Shown: positions 6,877-14,316, counted from the stretch's first letter. The stretch: DNA of 29,381 nucleotides from an uncultured Nitrososphaera sp. (GCA_946480575.1 CAMLKF010000015.1:1-29381); one strand, 5' to 3'. Translations and numbers: made by a program. The notes: a model not told the origin generated them from the letters alone.

Positions 6877-8102
6877 TTTTTACCTCCTTTTTGTTTTTTA
6901 ACATCATCACCAGTATTGCCTGAAGCCACCGAGTTTGCGATGATGGATTGCAGGCCCCACAGTTCAACGAATCCCTTTGCCAGGCTCTGGTCAAAGGTTG
7001 ACCCGGCGGCATATGTCGCCAGATCGTTCTTGTACAGAGAATATTTCGACTCCCTGCCAACAACCCTAAGCGATCCCCTTTGCATCTTTAGCCTGACTTT
7101 TCCGCTAACACGGCTTTGTGTCGCATCTATAAACCTATCCAGATCCGTGCGTAGTGGGTCCTGCCACAGGCCCGAGTACGCAAGCCAGCTCCACTGCTCG
7201 TCGACTATCCGCTTGAATGCAAGTTCGTGCTTTGTAAGCACCATCTTTTCTAGGTCTTTGTGGGCTTCGATTATCGCGACAGCCGCTGGCGCTTCGTACA
7301 CTTCCCTTGATTTGATGCCCACGACCCTGTCTTCGATGTGGTCGACAATGCCTACACCGTGTGCGCCAGCCTTATCATTTGCATATTGAATAAGATCGAT
7401 CAGCGGCATGCGCTTGCCATCTGCTGCGACGGGTACTCCTTGCTCAAATTCAAGCTCGAGGTAGCCGGCCTTGTCGTTGTGAAAGTCGACAAACTGGAAC
7501 GCTTCTTCTGGCGGCTCAAAATAGCTGTCTTCGATGTTGCCGCCTTCTACCGCCCGGCCCCACAGGTTGAGGTCAATGCTGTATTTTTTGGCCTCAGCGC
7601 TTATTGGGATGTTCTGCTCCTTTGCAAACCTCATCTCGACGTCACGTGTGAGGTTCATGTCCCGAATTGGAGCAATTATCTTGAGGTTTGGGTTGAGAGC
7701 ACGCATTGTTACGTCAAACCTTATCTGGTCGTTGCCCTTGCCGGTGCAACCGTGAGCTATCGCAGTTGCGCCTTCCCTGTTTGCCACTTCAACGGCTTTT
7801 GCCGCAATCAGCGGGCGGGCAAGGGCAGTTGCAAGGGGGTACTTGCTCTGGTACAGACCGTTGGCCTTGATGCTGGGAGTAACATAGTCGTGGGCAAACT
7901 CTTCCTTGGCGTCGATGTAGACATGCTTTATCGCGCCTATCGCCTTGGCTTTCTTTTCAATTTCCTTAAAGTCGTCGTCCTGGCCGCAGTCCACTGTCAC
8001 CGTGATTACGTCGAGCTTGTGCAGCGTCTGTAGGTGTCGAACAGAAACAGAAGTGTCCAAGCCCCCTGAGTAGGCCAGAACAACTTTTCCGTTACTTACC
8101 AT
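6873..8102 (-). CDS. argG: Argininosuccinate synthase
   Basis: This 409-residue enzyme joins citrulline and aspartate using ATP, the penultimate step of arginine synthesis. The N-terminal AYSGGLDTSV is the PP-motif ATP pyrophosphatase loop, and the citrulline/aspartate site appears as AIAHGCTGKGNDQIRF near residues 110-125. I place the start at the ATG at 8102 (MVSNGKVVLAYSGG). Upstream in-frame codons run back into the promoter, and the TATA element centred near 8141 puts transcription start about 13 nt before this ATG. It heads an argG-lysW-lysX operon with a 4-bp overlap to lysW. The Lys/Gly-rich tail (KKQKGGKK) partly encodes the lysW ribosome-binding site. Confidence 0.93.
   Translation of the reverse strand: MVSNGKVVLAYSGGLDTSVSVRHLQTLHKLDVITVTVDCGQDDDFKEIEKKAKAIGAIKHVYIDAKEEFAHDYVTPSIKANGLYQSKYPLATALARPLIAAKAVEVANREGATAIAHGCTGKGNDQIRFDVTMRALNPNLKIIAPIRDMNLTRDVEMRFAKEQNIPISAEAKKYSIDLNLWGRAVEGGNIEDSYFEPPEEAFQFVDFHNDKAGYLELEFEQGVPVAADGKRMPLIDLIQYANDKAGAHGVGIVDHIEDRVVGIKSREVYEAPAAVAIIEAHKDLEKMVLTKHELAFKRIVDEQWSWLAYSGLWQDPLRTDLDRFIDATQSRVSGKVRLKMQRGSLRVVGRESKYSLYKNDLATYAAGSTFDQSLAKGFVELWGLQSIIANSVASGNTGDDVKKQKGGKK
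6882..6887 (-). promoter_or_regulatory. Strong Shine-Dalgarno of lysW
   Basis: GGAGGT on the minus strand lies 5 nt before the lysW ATG, inside the last codons of argG. It fixes the lysW start and suggests high translation of the carrier relative to its enzymes. Confidence 0.75.
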
Positions 8103-8135
8103 AAGTGTATTACACCCGTTGCGTTTCAAACACTA

Positions 8136-8204
8136 CATTTATATTTTTTGGTCAGGAATGACCTAAATCAGGGTGATAATGACCGATGCTGGCCAACAAT
8201 GAAA
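8136..8204. promoter_or_regulatory. Shared argG / ACT-gene promoter with phased operators
   Basis: This is the counterpart of the lysY promoter. The TATA-like core (8136-8149) can be read in both directions: AAATATAAATG towards argG and TTTATATTTT towards the ACT gene. A perfect GGTCA-N4-TGACC dyad lies at 8150-8163, within a 20-bp TT-GGTCA/TGACC-AA element (8147-8166). A degenerate copy (GGGTG-N4-TGACC, 8171-8184) and a weak third (GGCCA-N4-TGAAA, 8191-8204) follow at 21 and 20 bp, the same phasing as at lysY. The operator is upstream of TATA for argG, but between TATA and start codon for the rightward gene. Confidence 0.75.
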
Positions 8205-8881
8205 AGTCGATAACAAATGCTGTCAAAGAGGTCGTCAACAACGACCTGTCGTTTCAAGATTCGCTCCAGCGCGACTATTGCAACATCAGCGCGCTTGCAA
8301 GGATAATCAAGCCCAAGATAGACCTAATGCTCAGCGGAAAAAATACGAGCATCGAGAGCATCGTCACCGCGCTAAAAAGGTCGCGGCGCGACTATAACGT
8401 GCCGGAAAGGCCGATCGCCTCGATACTAGCTGCTAGCACCATCAGCGTCAAGACCGACGTGGCCAAGGTCTCAGCTGAAAAAAGCAAAAAGACGATTGAG
8501 AAGGTAACCAAGGCTATGACGCAGAACATTGGCAACTTTATCAGCGTATCAGAGAGCATCATGTCCATCACGCTCGTGTTTGACGACGTGCTGCTCGAAG
8601 ACGTTAAGGCGATGTTTGCCCACGACGACATTCTGGAGATAGAGGACGACCTGGCCGCAATCATCGTCCACAGCCCGGAGGAGATAATCAAGACTCCGGG
8701 TTGCGCGATAGCGTTCTACAACCAGCTTGCACGCAGGCATATCAACATTGAGGACACTGTCAGCTGTTACACCGACACGATTGTGCTCGTCAAGATGGAG
8801 CAGGTGGGAAAAGCGTTCAATGCGCTTACCGACCTGATATCGAATTCACGCAAGATGCCAAAGAGAAAGCAGCACAGGTAG
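8186..8881 (+). CDS. ACT-domain protein, putative amino-acid sensor/regulator
   Basis: This 231-residue soluble protein has an N-terminal helical, possibly HTH-like region (residues about 1-70; ARIIKPKIDLML and SIVTALKRSRRDY). A central segment leads to two ACT-like halves: ITLVFDDVLLEDVKAMF near residues 130-150, and PGCAIAFYNQLARRHINIEDTVSCYTDTIVLVK near residues 172-210. ACT domains bind amino acids and regulate enzymes or transcription. No catalytic domain is attached. It is divergent from argG and shares its operator region, which suggests a role in sensing lysine, arginine or their precursors; that is inference. An ATG seven bases upstream reads into an early stop, so the start at 8186 is favoured. 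Confidence 0.75.
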   Translation: MLANNEKSITNAVKEVVNNDLSFQDSLQRDYCNISALARIIKPKIDLMLSGKNTSIESIVTALKRSRRDYNVPERPIASILAASTISVKTDVAKVSAEKSKKTIEKVTKAMTQNIGNFISVSESIMSITLVFDDVLLEDVKAMFAHDDILEIEDDLAAIIVHSPEEIIKTPGCAIAFYNQLARRHINIEDTVSCYTDTIVLVKMEQVGKAFNALTDLISNSRKMPKRKQHR

Positions 8882-8893
8882 TAGGTAGGGCTG

Positions 8894-11368
8894 CTACTGC
8901 CGCCGGTCTCTCATGACTGTAACTTGTGTATGCTTGATGGTGAACAACGCCAGCAGGGCTGCGGTAGCCGCTCCCATATACATCCCAAGCCCAAACAACA
9001 AATTTCCGCTGAAGCCGATTACCATGGCCAGTGTAGCCGCAAGAACTGTGCCTATTATTGAAGCAACCACGTTAACGCCCCACAGCAGGGTGGTATTGTC
9101 CCCTCCCCTGTTTTTCATAGAGGAGGAAGAAGCAGCCATGCTGATAAGGGACGGGAACTGGAAGCCCATCAGAAGACCCACAGGAAACAGAAGAGCCGCG
9201 GTAAGCGCAATCCTGTAGGGCAGCTCCATGGCTATGCTCGAGTCTATGATTCCTTGCAAAAAGTAAAAGTTGAACAGGATTATGCCTGCAAGGATCGGCA
9301 CCGTAACAAACACGGCCCGGTATGGTCTGCCGCCGAATAGCCTGCCGCTTAGGTATGCTCCAATCCCGCTGGACAAAAGAATGGAAAACAGTATGACTGT
9401 CAGGGCCATTATCGGGGTTCCAAGCAACAGCAGGAACTTTTGGATAAAGGTTATCTCTAGAACCATAAAGCCAAGGCCAATGAACACTGCAAAGAGGACA
9501 TGGAACCCGGATGTAGCATCCATCCTCGCTTTTTTCTTTTTTACATGGTGGAATGCCAGCAGGACGGACAGCGCAGCAGAAATGCCAAGGATCGTTTCAA
9601 GCAGGACCACCATCTGCTGCGGAACCTGCTCTCTTGCAAAGTAGAATGGCGAGTCATCCGTCGGAACCTTGGGGTTCGGAACGAGAGTAAAGTACTCGTT
9701 GTAGCCGTCATTTGAGAATAGCTTGTCGTAGGGCGGCTGTACGTACCTGTCAGACAGCATGATTACCTCGGCGCGACTTTGCGCTGCTTTCTCACTTGCC
9801 AGGTCAATCTGGCTGTCTGTGAAAGGTGTGGGCTTGATGAGTACTAGCACAGGGTAGTAGGGTTGCCTGTCGTCAGTGCGCCCAAAGTACAGGCCCGGCC
9901 TGTCTTCCACTACTATGACATGCTTGTCGACAGATTCTCTGCTTTTTTCCATCTCCTTTACCAAGGAATCAGCAACAAGAGGCATGAGCCTTGGCAGCTC
10001 GAAATTCCACCTTATCATTACTAGCATTCCGTCCTCTTCCAAGTGGCGCAGGTACTGCTGGAAAGCCTCCACAGTGTAGAGGTAGTTCTCGGAAAGCGCG
10101 TAGCCACCGGCGAGTTGTGCCGCCCAAGAATCGACGAGCTTGATCACTATTGCATCATACTTGGCATCTGTCGAGCTGATAAAGCGCCGGCCGTCGTCAA
10201 TGAATAATTCAACATTGCTGCGCTCGTACAGGTTCCCCGACTGGTTTCCAAAGCGCTTTGCCGCAGAAACTATCAGGGGGTTCAGCTCGACCGCAGTAAT
10301 CTTCTCTGAACCACCTGCAAAGGCCACCAACATATCTTCGCCCCCGCCTCCCCCGATGACAAGCGTGCTGTCTACTTGTCCCATTTCGTACGGCAGGTAA
10401 TCCATGTATTTTTGCATCCAAGCGAGGTCGCTTTTGGAGCCGTTCCACCGGAATATCGGCGTGCCGGCATCCGCGTCAATGATTATGGAGGCCAGCTCCC
10501 GAGAATCTTCTTTTGCATCATAATTGTTGGCTCCGCTGTCCTTTACCTTGGTCTCTCTTGTAACGTCGATGCGGGAAAATGAATTCCATTCAGTTGAGAT
10601 GTGGTCAAACCTCGCAGGGTCTTTAAGCTGGTAGTACAGCCCCTTGTTAGTCCCGGGGTGCACTTCAAATAGGTCGAAGGTTGTTGATGCATTTCCAGCT
10701 ATCGGCACCAGCAGAGTGCCTGCAAGGACAACGCCAGCGAGTATCTTCATCCTGCCTGCTACTACTGCAATCCCGGTTGCTGGAGCATCTCGCCGGCCTC
10801 TGGTCAGCGCCAGCACCCCTATTATCGCAGATCCTGCAACCATGGGAGCTGTCAGGAGAATAACGTATTCAGCGCCAAGCCCCCGCATCAGCGGGTCCAG
10901 CAGCAGGGTGGCGGAAGCGGCACCAACCAAGTCTGCAAAGTATAGCTTGCTTATGTTCTGGGGCATCGCATAAAATACCAGCGCCATTATCGACCCGGCG
11001 AAAAAGAAAGGGATCGACGACGCCAAGTAAAAAAGGTAAATGTTGGACGTGCTGGGCGGGATGCTCGATATCAAGAAAACGAAAGCAGGCACTGAAACTG
11101 CATATGCGATTGCAAAGTGGATTATCCTCGACGACAGCTGCTCCTTGTTTTCGTACTTGCTCCTCCAGCCGACGCCGTCTTTTTGGATGTGTATCACAAG
11201 GGAGCCTATCCCGAGGCCAAAAAATGCCACAGAAATGGCCATGAACGCATAGTCGTACCACAGAATGATGGAAAAGATCCTAGTTAGTGCAAGTTCAAGC
11301 AGTATTGTGCTGAGAGAAGAGAAGAACAGGATTACCAGTAGAAAGATCAGAAATGGTTTCTTCTCCAA
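8894..11368 (-). CDS. Membrane-embedded spermidine-synthase-like methyltransferase-fold protein
   Basis: This 824-residue protein has three parts. An N-terminal block has about six or seven membrane helices (residues 1-230). A soluble spermidine synthase-like SAM-fold domain follows (about 230-590), with the nucleotide loop TLVIGGGGGEDML and the acidic strand end TAVELNPLIV, and with YDAIVIKLVDSW downstream. A C-terminal block has about seven helices (590-824). Standard spermidine synthases are about 300 residues and soluble; fusions between transmembrane blocks are known in bacteria and archaea, with mostly unknown substrates. The usual aminopropyltransferase residues are not obviously all present, so polyamine synthesis should not be assumed. 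The start is TTG. It is divergent from the HTH/corrinoid gene across 147 bp. Confidence 0.75.
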   Translation of the reverse strand: MEKKPFLIFLLVILFFSSLSTILLELALTRIFSIILWYDYAFMAISVAFFGLGIGSLVIHIQKDGVGWRSKYENKEQLSSRIIHFAIAYAVSVPAFVFLISSIPPSTSNIYLFYLASSIPFFFAGSIMALVFYAMPQNISKLYFADLVGAASATLLLDPLMRGLGAEYVILLTAPMVAGSAIIGVLALTRGRRDAPATGIAVVAGRMKILAGVVLAGTLLVPIAGNASTTFDLFEVHPGTNKGLYYQLKDPARFDHISTEWNSFSRIDVTRETKVKDSGANNYDAKEDSRELASIIIDADAGTPIFRWNGSKSDLAWMQKYMDYLPYEMGQVDSTLVIGGGGGEDMLVAFAGGSEKITAVELNPLIVSAAKRFGNQSGNLYERSNVELFIDDGRRFISSTDAKYDAIVIKLVDSWAAQLAGGYALSENYLYTVEAFQQYLRHLEEDGMLVMIRWNFELPRLMPLVADSLVKEMEKSRESVDKHVIVVEDRPGLYFGRTDDRQPYYPVLVLIKPTPFTDSQIDLASEKAAQSRAEVIMLSDRYVQPPYDKLFSNDGYNEYFTLVPNPKVPTDDSPFYFAREQVPQQMVVLLETILGISAALSVLLAFHHVKKKKARMDATSGFHVLFAVFIGLGFMVLEITFIQKFLLLLGTPIMALTVILFSILLSSGIGAYLSGRLFGGRPYRAVFVTVPILAGIILFNFYFLQGIIDSSIAMELPYRIALTAALLFPVGLLMGFQFPSLISMAASSSSMKNRGGDNTTLLWGVNVVASIIGTVLAATLAMVIGFSGNLLFGLGMYMGAATAALLALFTIKHTQVTVMRDRRQ

Positions 11369-11515
11369 ACTCTTTTAACAGCCCGGATCCAAAAGGAAAC
11401 ATGCTGGATATGAGTTTCCTAACATTTTTTTCATATCTAGCTTGCAGGCGTGTGGAATCTTCTAGTGCAATTCAGGCATGCAAAGTTTATTTCATGCAGA
11501 TTGTGAAAAGCTCTT

Positions 11516-12430
11516 GTGTACCGGCGCTATACCCTTGACGAGGTCAAGCGCAAGATAGTCGACGTCTTGCAGGCCGCCGGCGGCACTGGCCTGTCGGGAG
11601 TTGAGCTTGCTGACAGAACTGGCATAAACAGGATGACCATAACGAAATACCTTGATGTGATGCACGCGATGGGCCTTGTGAAAAAGAAAAAGATAGGCTC
11701 AGTGAACGTGTGGTTCCTTGAAACCGGCGTGGCGGACATAGAGTTCCCAGTCAACTACGTGCAGGTGCAGCAAAAGCTGATAGGTGCGGTTCTGGCAGGC
11801 GAGGAGGAGCAGGCGCGCAGGATACTGGTAAGCGTCCTTAACTCCAATGTGGATCAAGTGAGGATATTGGCAGATGTTATCCTGCCGGCAGTCAACACGA
11901 TAGGCGAGCTGTACAGCAGGGGCAGGCTTGACAAGACCGAGCGAACGTTCCTGCTCAGCCTCATGGCGGAGCTCATCGATCTCATTAAATTCAACGCGCA
12001 GCCTTTGGAGACTAAGACAAACGCCCACGTTCTAGTGGTGGCCGGCTCTGAAGATAGGGTTCATTTGGCAAAGAGCGCAGCGGTCGCGTTCCAAATGCGC
12101 GGGTGGGACTCGCTCTATATCGGCAATGTCGAGGAGCACATCGACCCGTTTTTCGACATTGACTTCCAGCGCTACGTCGCCCGCGTGTGGGGCAACAGGC
12201 GCGGCCTGATGCTCATTTGCATATTTTCCTCCGGCGGGGGCTCGCTCCGGTTCCTGCTGTCAACTTCCAAGGCGATGAAGGGGAGGCTCAAGGGAGAGCT
12301 GCGTCTTGCATCTTTCACCACACAGGAGCTCCAGCCCATGGCGGCTGAAGAGGGAGCCGACCACGTCGCAAAGGACCTGCTCTCGCTGGTAGAGTGGGCC
12401 GAGCGGGAATACGCCGTTGCAGCCAAGTAG
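11516..12430 (+). CDS. HTH regulator with cobalamin-binding-like sensor domain
   Basis: This 304-residue protein starts with a winged HTH (residues about 5-65; SGVELADRTGINRMTITKYLDVMHAMGLVKKKK). A helical cap resembling the B12-binding_2 region of methionine synthase and CarH-type regulators follows (about 85-165; VLAGEEEQARRILVSVLNS, then ADVILPAVNTIGELYSRGRLDKTER). A Rossmann-like domain completes it (HVLVVAGSEDRVHLAKSAAVAFQMRGWDSLYIG). The canonical DxHxxG cobalamin ligand motif is not intact; the nearest is EDRVHLAK, which keeps a histidine. It may sense a corrinoid, light via a corrinoid, or have lost the cofactor. The GTG start has a TATA-like TTTATTT about 28 bp upstream, indicating a near-leaderless mRNA. 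The divergent neighbour is the membrane spermidine-synthase-like gene, a possible target. Confidence 0.75.
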   Translation: MYRRYTLDEVKRKIVDVLQAAGGTGLSGVELADRTGINRMTITKYLDVMHAMGLVKKKKIGSVNVWFLETGVADIEFPVNYVQVQQKLIGAVLAGEEEQARRILVSVLNSNVDQVRILADVILPAVNTIGELYSRGRLDKTERTFLLSLMAELIDLIKFNAQPLETKTNAHVLVVAGSEDRVHLAKSAAVAFQMRGWDSLYIGNVEEHIDPFFDIDFQRYVARVWGNRRGLMLICIFSSGGGSLRFLLSTSKAMKGRLKGELRLASFTTQELQPMAAEEGADHVAKDLLSLVEWAEREYAVAAK

Positions 12431-12448
12431 TATTATTATTATTATTAG
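12431..12448. repeat. Trinucleotide (TAT)5 repeat between convergent genes
   Basis: Five perfect TAT units, extended to 18 bp by a final TAG, fill the gap between the stop codons of the HTH gene (+) and the membrane-protein gene (-). It could act as an AT-rich terminator for either strand. Confidence 0.7.
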
Positions 12449-12937
12449 CTAGGCCTGTTGGAGCGGGAACGGCGTTATCGGCGGCGCCTGCGGCACAAAC
12501 GCCTGTATCACCAGTGTTATTATGACGCCAATGACTGCAAACACTGCAGTTGCCAGTATCGCGATGCCAAGCGCGCGAAGCCAGCCCGTCTCAAAGCCCT
12601 CCTTGAAGACGCCCACCCACGCAATGAACGCGATGACAAATGATATTGTCACGAGCCAGCCGCTCTCGCCAAACGCGACAGACAGCACTGCGGCCAAGAT
12701 GAAAAACACAATGGCGTAGACTATGGGTCCCACCGCGGTCACCAGCATCGCACGGGTAAACCTAGCCCGGCCATGCGTGAGGATCTTGGCAGCAATCCAT
12801 ACCGGGATCGAGACTATGATCCACAGCACCAGCAGGCCGATGATGACTACGATGGCTACGGCCGCAAGTTCAGTCCCGCTCATCTGAAGCAAAAGCTCCT
12901 GCTGCTGCAGCAACTGGATTTGTGCACCATGCATCAC
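12449..12937 (-). CDS. Four-helix membrane protein, unknown function
   Basis: This 162-residue protein has a short Gln/Leu-rich N-terminus (MMHGAQIQLLQQQELLLQ) and four clear hydrophobic helices, at about residues 22-48, 62-88, 92-110 and 120-148. A conserved-looking basic loop (KILTHGRARFTRAM) joins helices 1 and 2. The tail after helix 4 is Pro-rich (VPQAPPITPFPLQQA). There are no enzymatic motifs and I do not recognise the family. It is convergent with the HTH gene and divergent from hemB, so it is probably transcribed alone. Upstream (12938-13100) there is only the hemB promoter region with one dyad. Confidence 0.65.
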   Translation of the reverse strand: MMHGAQIQLLQQQELLLQMSGTELAAVAIVVIIGLLVLWIIVSIPVWIAAKILTHGRARFTRAMLVTAVGPIVYAIVFFILAAVLSVAFGESGWLVTISFVIAFIAWVGVFKEGFETGWLRALGIAILATAVFAVIGVIITLVIQAFVPQAPPITPFPLQQA

Positions 12938-13014
12938 GATTTAAGGGTTATCGGTGAAACTTGTTAGGCTGCCACCGCGGCTCTTTCTAGCACAGAGCTG
13001 TGTAAAGAAGTCGG

Positions 13015-13027
13015 TCGTCAGTGACGA
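13015..13027. promoter_or_regulatory. Inverted repeat TCGTCA-N-TGACGA upstream of hemB
   Basis: A perfect 6-bp dyad with a 1-nt centre lies about 75 bp before the hemB start in the divergent intergenic region. It could be an operator; no protein can be assigned, and chance is possible for a dyad this short. Confidence 0.35.
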
Positions 13028-13100
13028 ACTGCTGCTAATTGGACAGAGCTAGTCTGCCAAAAACATATTCATATGACCGCACGCCAAGCAGTACCGGCAT

Positions 13101-14057
13101 TTGCAGCAGGTCGAGCGCCGCAGCAGCGAAGAGAGATATAGAGAAGCGTTTGCCGCAGCGGGCCTGCACAAGAGTCACCTTGTATCCCCGGTCTTTGTTT
13201 CTGAAAAGCCCAGCAAGATAGATGCAATGCCGGGCATGGCTGTCATGCCGCTGGGCAAGTTATCACAGCACATCCAGTCGATTGCTGACAGCGGCATTTC
13301 TTCCATCATTGTATTTGGAATACCAAAGAATCGGGACAGCTCCGGGTCGGCGGCCGCAGACAGAAACGGCATAGTTCAGCAGGCGGTCAGGGCGATAAAA
13401 TCGAGCTTTGGCGGTTCCATCCGCATTGCGACAGATGTCTGCGTCTGCCAGTACAACCTGTCGGGGCATTGCGGCCTTGTCCGCAATGACGACAGGGTCG
13501 ACAACGACTCGACGCTAGACATGTTGGCAGAAATCGCGTCAAGCCACGCGGAGGCTGGAGCCGACATTGTCGCGCCTTCTTCAATGATGGACGGCCAGGT
13601 TTTTGCGATAAAAAGTGCGCTTTCTAGCCGCGGGCTGAAGGCAACAAGGATACTGTCATACTCTGCCAAGCATGCCTCGTCACTTTACACGCCTTTCAGA
13701 TCGGCTGCATTTGCAAGGCCGTCTTTACCCATCGACAAGTCGTCGTACCAGGTGTCGTACGCAAACCCGGGACAGGCGCTAATGGAAGTGGAGACGGACA
13801 TCAACGAAGGCGCGGACATGGTCATGATAAAGCCGGCCCTTGCGTATCTTGACCTTGTCAGGATGGTCAAGGACAGGTTTGACCTGCCGGTGGCAGTGCA
13901 GAACGTCAGCGGCGAGTATGCGATGATAAAGGCTGCCGCGATGAAAGGGTGGATCGACGAAGAAGAGTGGAAGGTCTTCTCGCTTGCCTCGATTAGGAGG
14001 GCAGGCGCCGACAGAATAGTTTCGTATTTTTCGCTCGATGCAGCAAAATACCTGTGA
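13101..14057 (+). CDS. hemB: Porphobilinogen synthase (delta-aminolevulinic acid dehydratase)
   Basis: This enzyme condenses two 5-aminolevulinate molecules to porphobilinogen for haem, sirohaem and cobalamin. With the TTG at 13101 it has 318 residues. The zinc-site cysteines are C114, C116 and C124 (DVCVCQYNLSGHCG), so it is a Zn-type enzyme. The two active-site lysines are K190 in SYSAKHAS and K244 in MIKPALAYLD. Usual substrate-site residues around MMDGQVFAI and NVSGEYAMI are present. The N-terminal arm is short and lacks the usual RPRRLR motif. No ATG precedes it in frame; the ATG at 13073 is in another frame and stops early. The start is therefore uncertain, either TTG or an upstream non-ATG codon after the stop at 13074-13076. 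Confidence 0.92.
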   Translation: MQQVERRSSEERYREAFAAAGLHKSHLVSPVFVSEKPSKIDAMPGMAVMPLGKLSQHIQSIADSGISSIIVFGIPKNRDSSGSAAADRNGIVQQAVRAIKSSFGGSIRIATDVCVCQYNLSGHCGLVRNDDRVDNDSTLDMLAEIASSHAEAGADIVAPSSMMDGQVFAIKSALSSRGLKATRILSYSAKHASSLYTPFRSAAFARPSLPIDKSSYQVSYANPGQALMEVETDINEGADMVMIKPALAYLDLVRMVKDRFDLPVAVQNVSGEYAMIKAAAMKGWIDEEEWKVFSLASIRRAGADRIVSYFSLDAAKYL

Positions 14058-14066
14058 CGCCATCAC

Positions 14067-14076
14067 AATTATATAG
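14067..14076 (+). promoter_or_regulatory. TATA box of tRNA-Tyr
   Basis: AATTATATAG lies about 29 bp before the first base of the tRNA, the standard archaeal TATA spacing, directly after the hemB stop. Confidence 0.7.
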
Positions 14077-14138
14077 CATTCTAGCAACAAACGGAAATAT
14101 CCCGCGGTAGCTCAGCCTGGTAGAGCTTTCGGCTGTAG

Positions 14139-14203
14139 ATGTCGGCTTGTGTCTCATTAGCTGACCACGTGAAGCAGCCTATCAGGCGCACAACGTAGCA
14201 GTA
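14139..14203 (+). other. tRNA-Tyr intron 1, position 37/38
   Basis: This is a 65-nt canonical archaeal intron. The four bases CTGT (32-35) of the anticodon loop can pair with intron GCAG just before the 3' site. That leaves bulges A36-G37/A and TA/A38, a bulge-helix-bulge suited to the tRNA splicing endonuclease. An internal GCCT-ATC-AGGC hairpin and a TTGTG/CACAA stem are present. Confidence 0.85.
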
Positions 14204-14224
14204 ACCGAAGAGTCGCAGGCTCAA

Positions 14225-14255
14225 ACAAGATGGTCGACAAGCCGTTTTGGGGCAA
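14225..14255 (+). other. tRNA-Tyr intron 2, in the T-loop (about 58/59)
   Basis: This is a roughly 31-nt non-canonical intron. Exon GCTC pairs with intron GGGC (one G-U), flanked by AAA bulges. The intron folds as CAAGATGG/CCGTTTTG (8 bp with G-U pairs) around an 8-nt loop. The exact junction can slide within a CAAA direct repeat without changing the spliced product. On the exon side the bulge is relaxed by two bases. Confidence 0.8.
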
Positions 14256-14316
14256 ATCCTGCCCGCGGGATATATATACATAATTTCTTATTAGCATGAA
14301 AGTGTAAAATTCTCCC

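Larger units (their letters stand above)
14101..14270 (+). tRNA. tRNA-Tyr (GTA) with two introns
   Basis: The acceptor stem CCCGCGG (14101-14107) pairs fully with CCGCGGG (14263-14269), with C1-G72 as in archaeal tRNA-Tyr and discriminator A at 14270; CCA is not encoded. The D-arm is GCTC/GAGC with GG in the loop. The anticodon stem is TTCGG/CCGAA and the anticodon is GTA at 14135-14137. A 65-nt intron (14139-14203) sits at position 37/38. The T-stem GCAGG/CCTGC (14215-14219, 14258-14262) is interrupted by a second intron of about 31 nt (14225-14255). The spliced tRNA is 74 nt with T-loop CTCAAAT, giving an unusual C at position 54. UGUAG around U35 fits the Pus7 consensus for pseudouridine 35. 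Confidence 0.93.
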
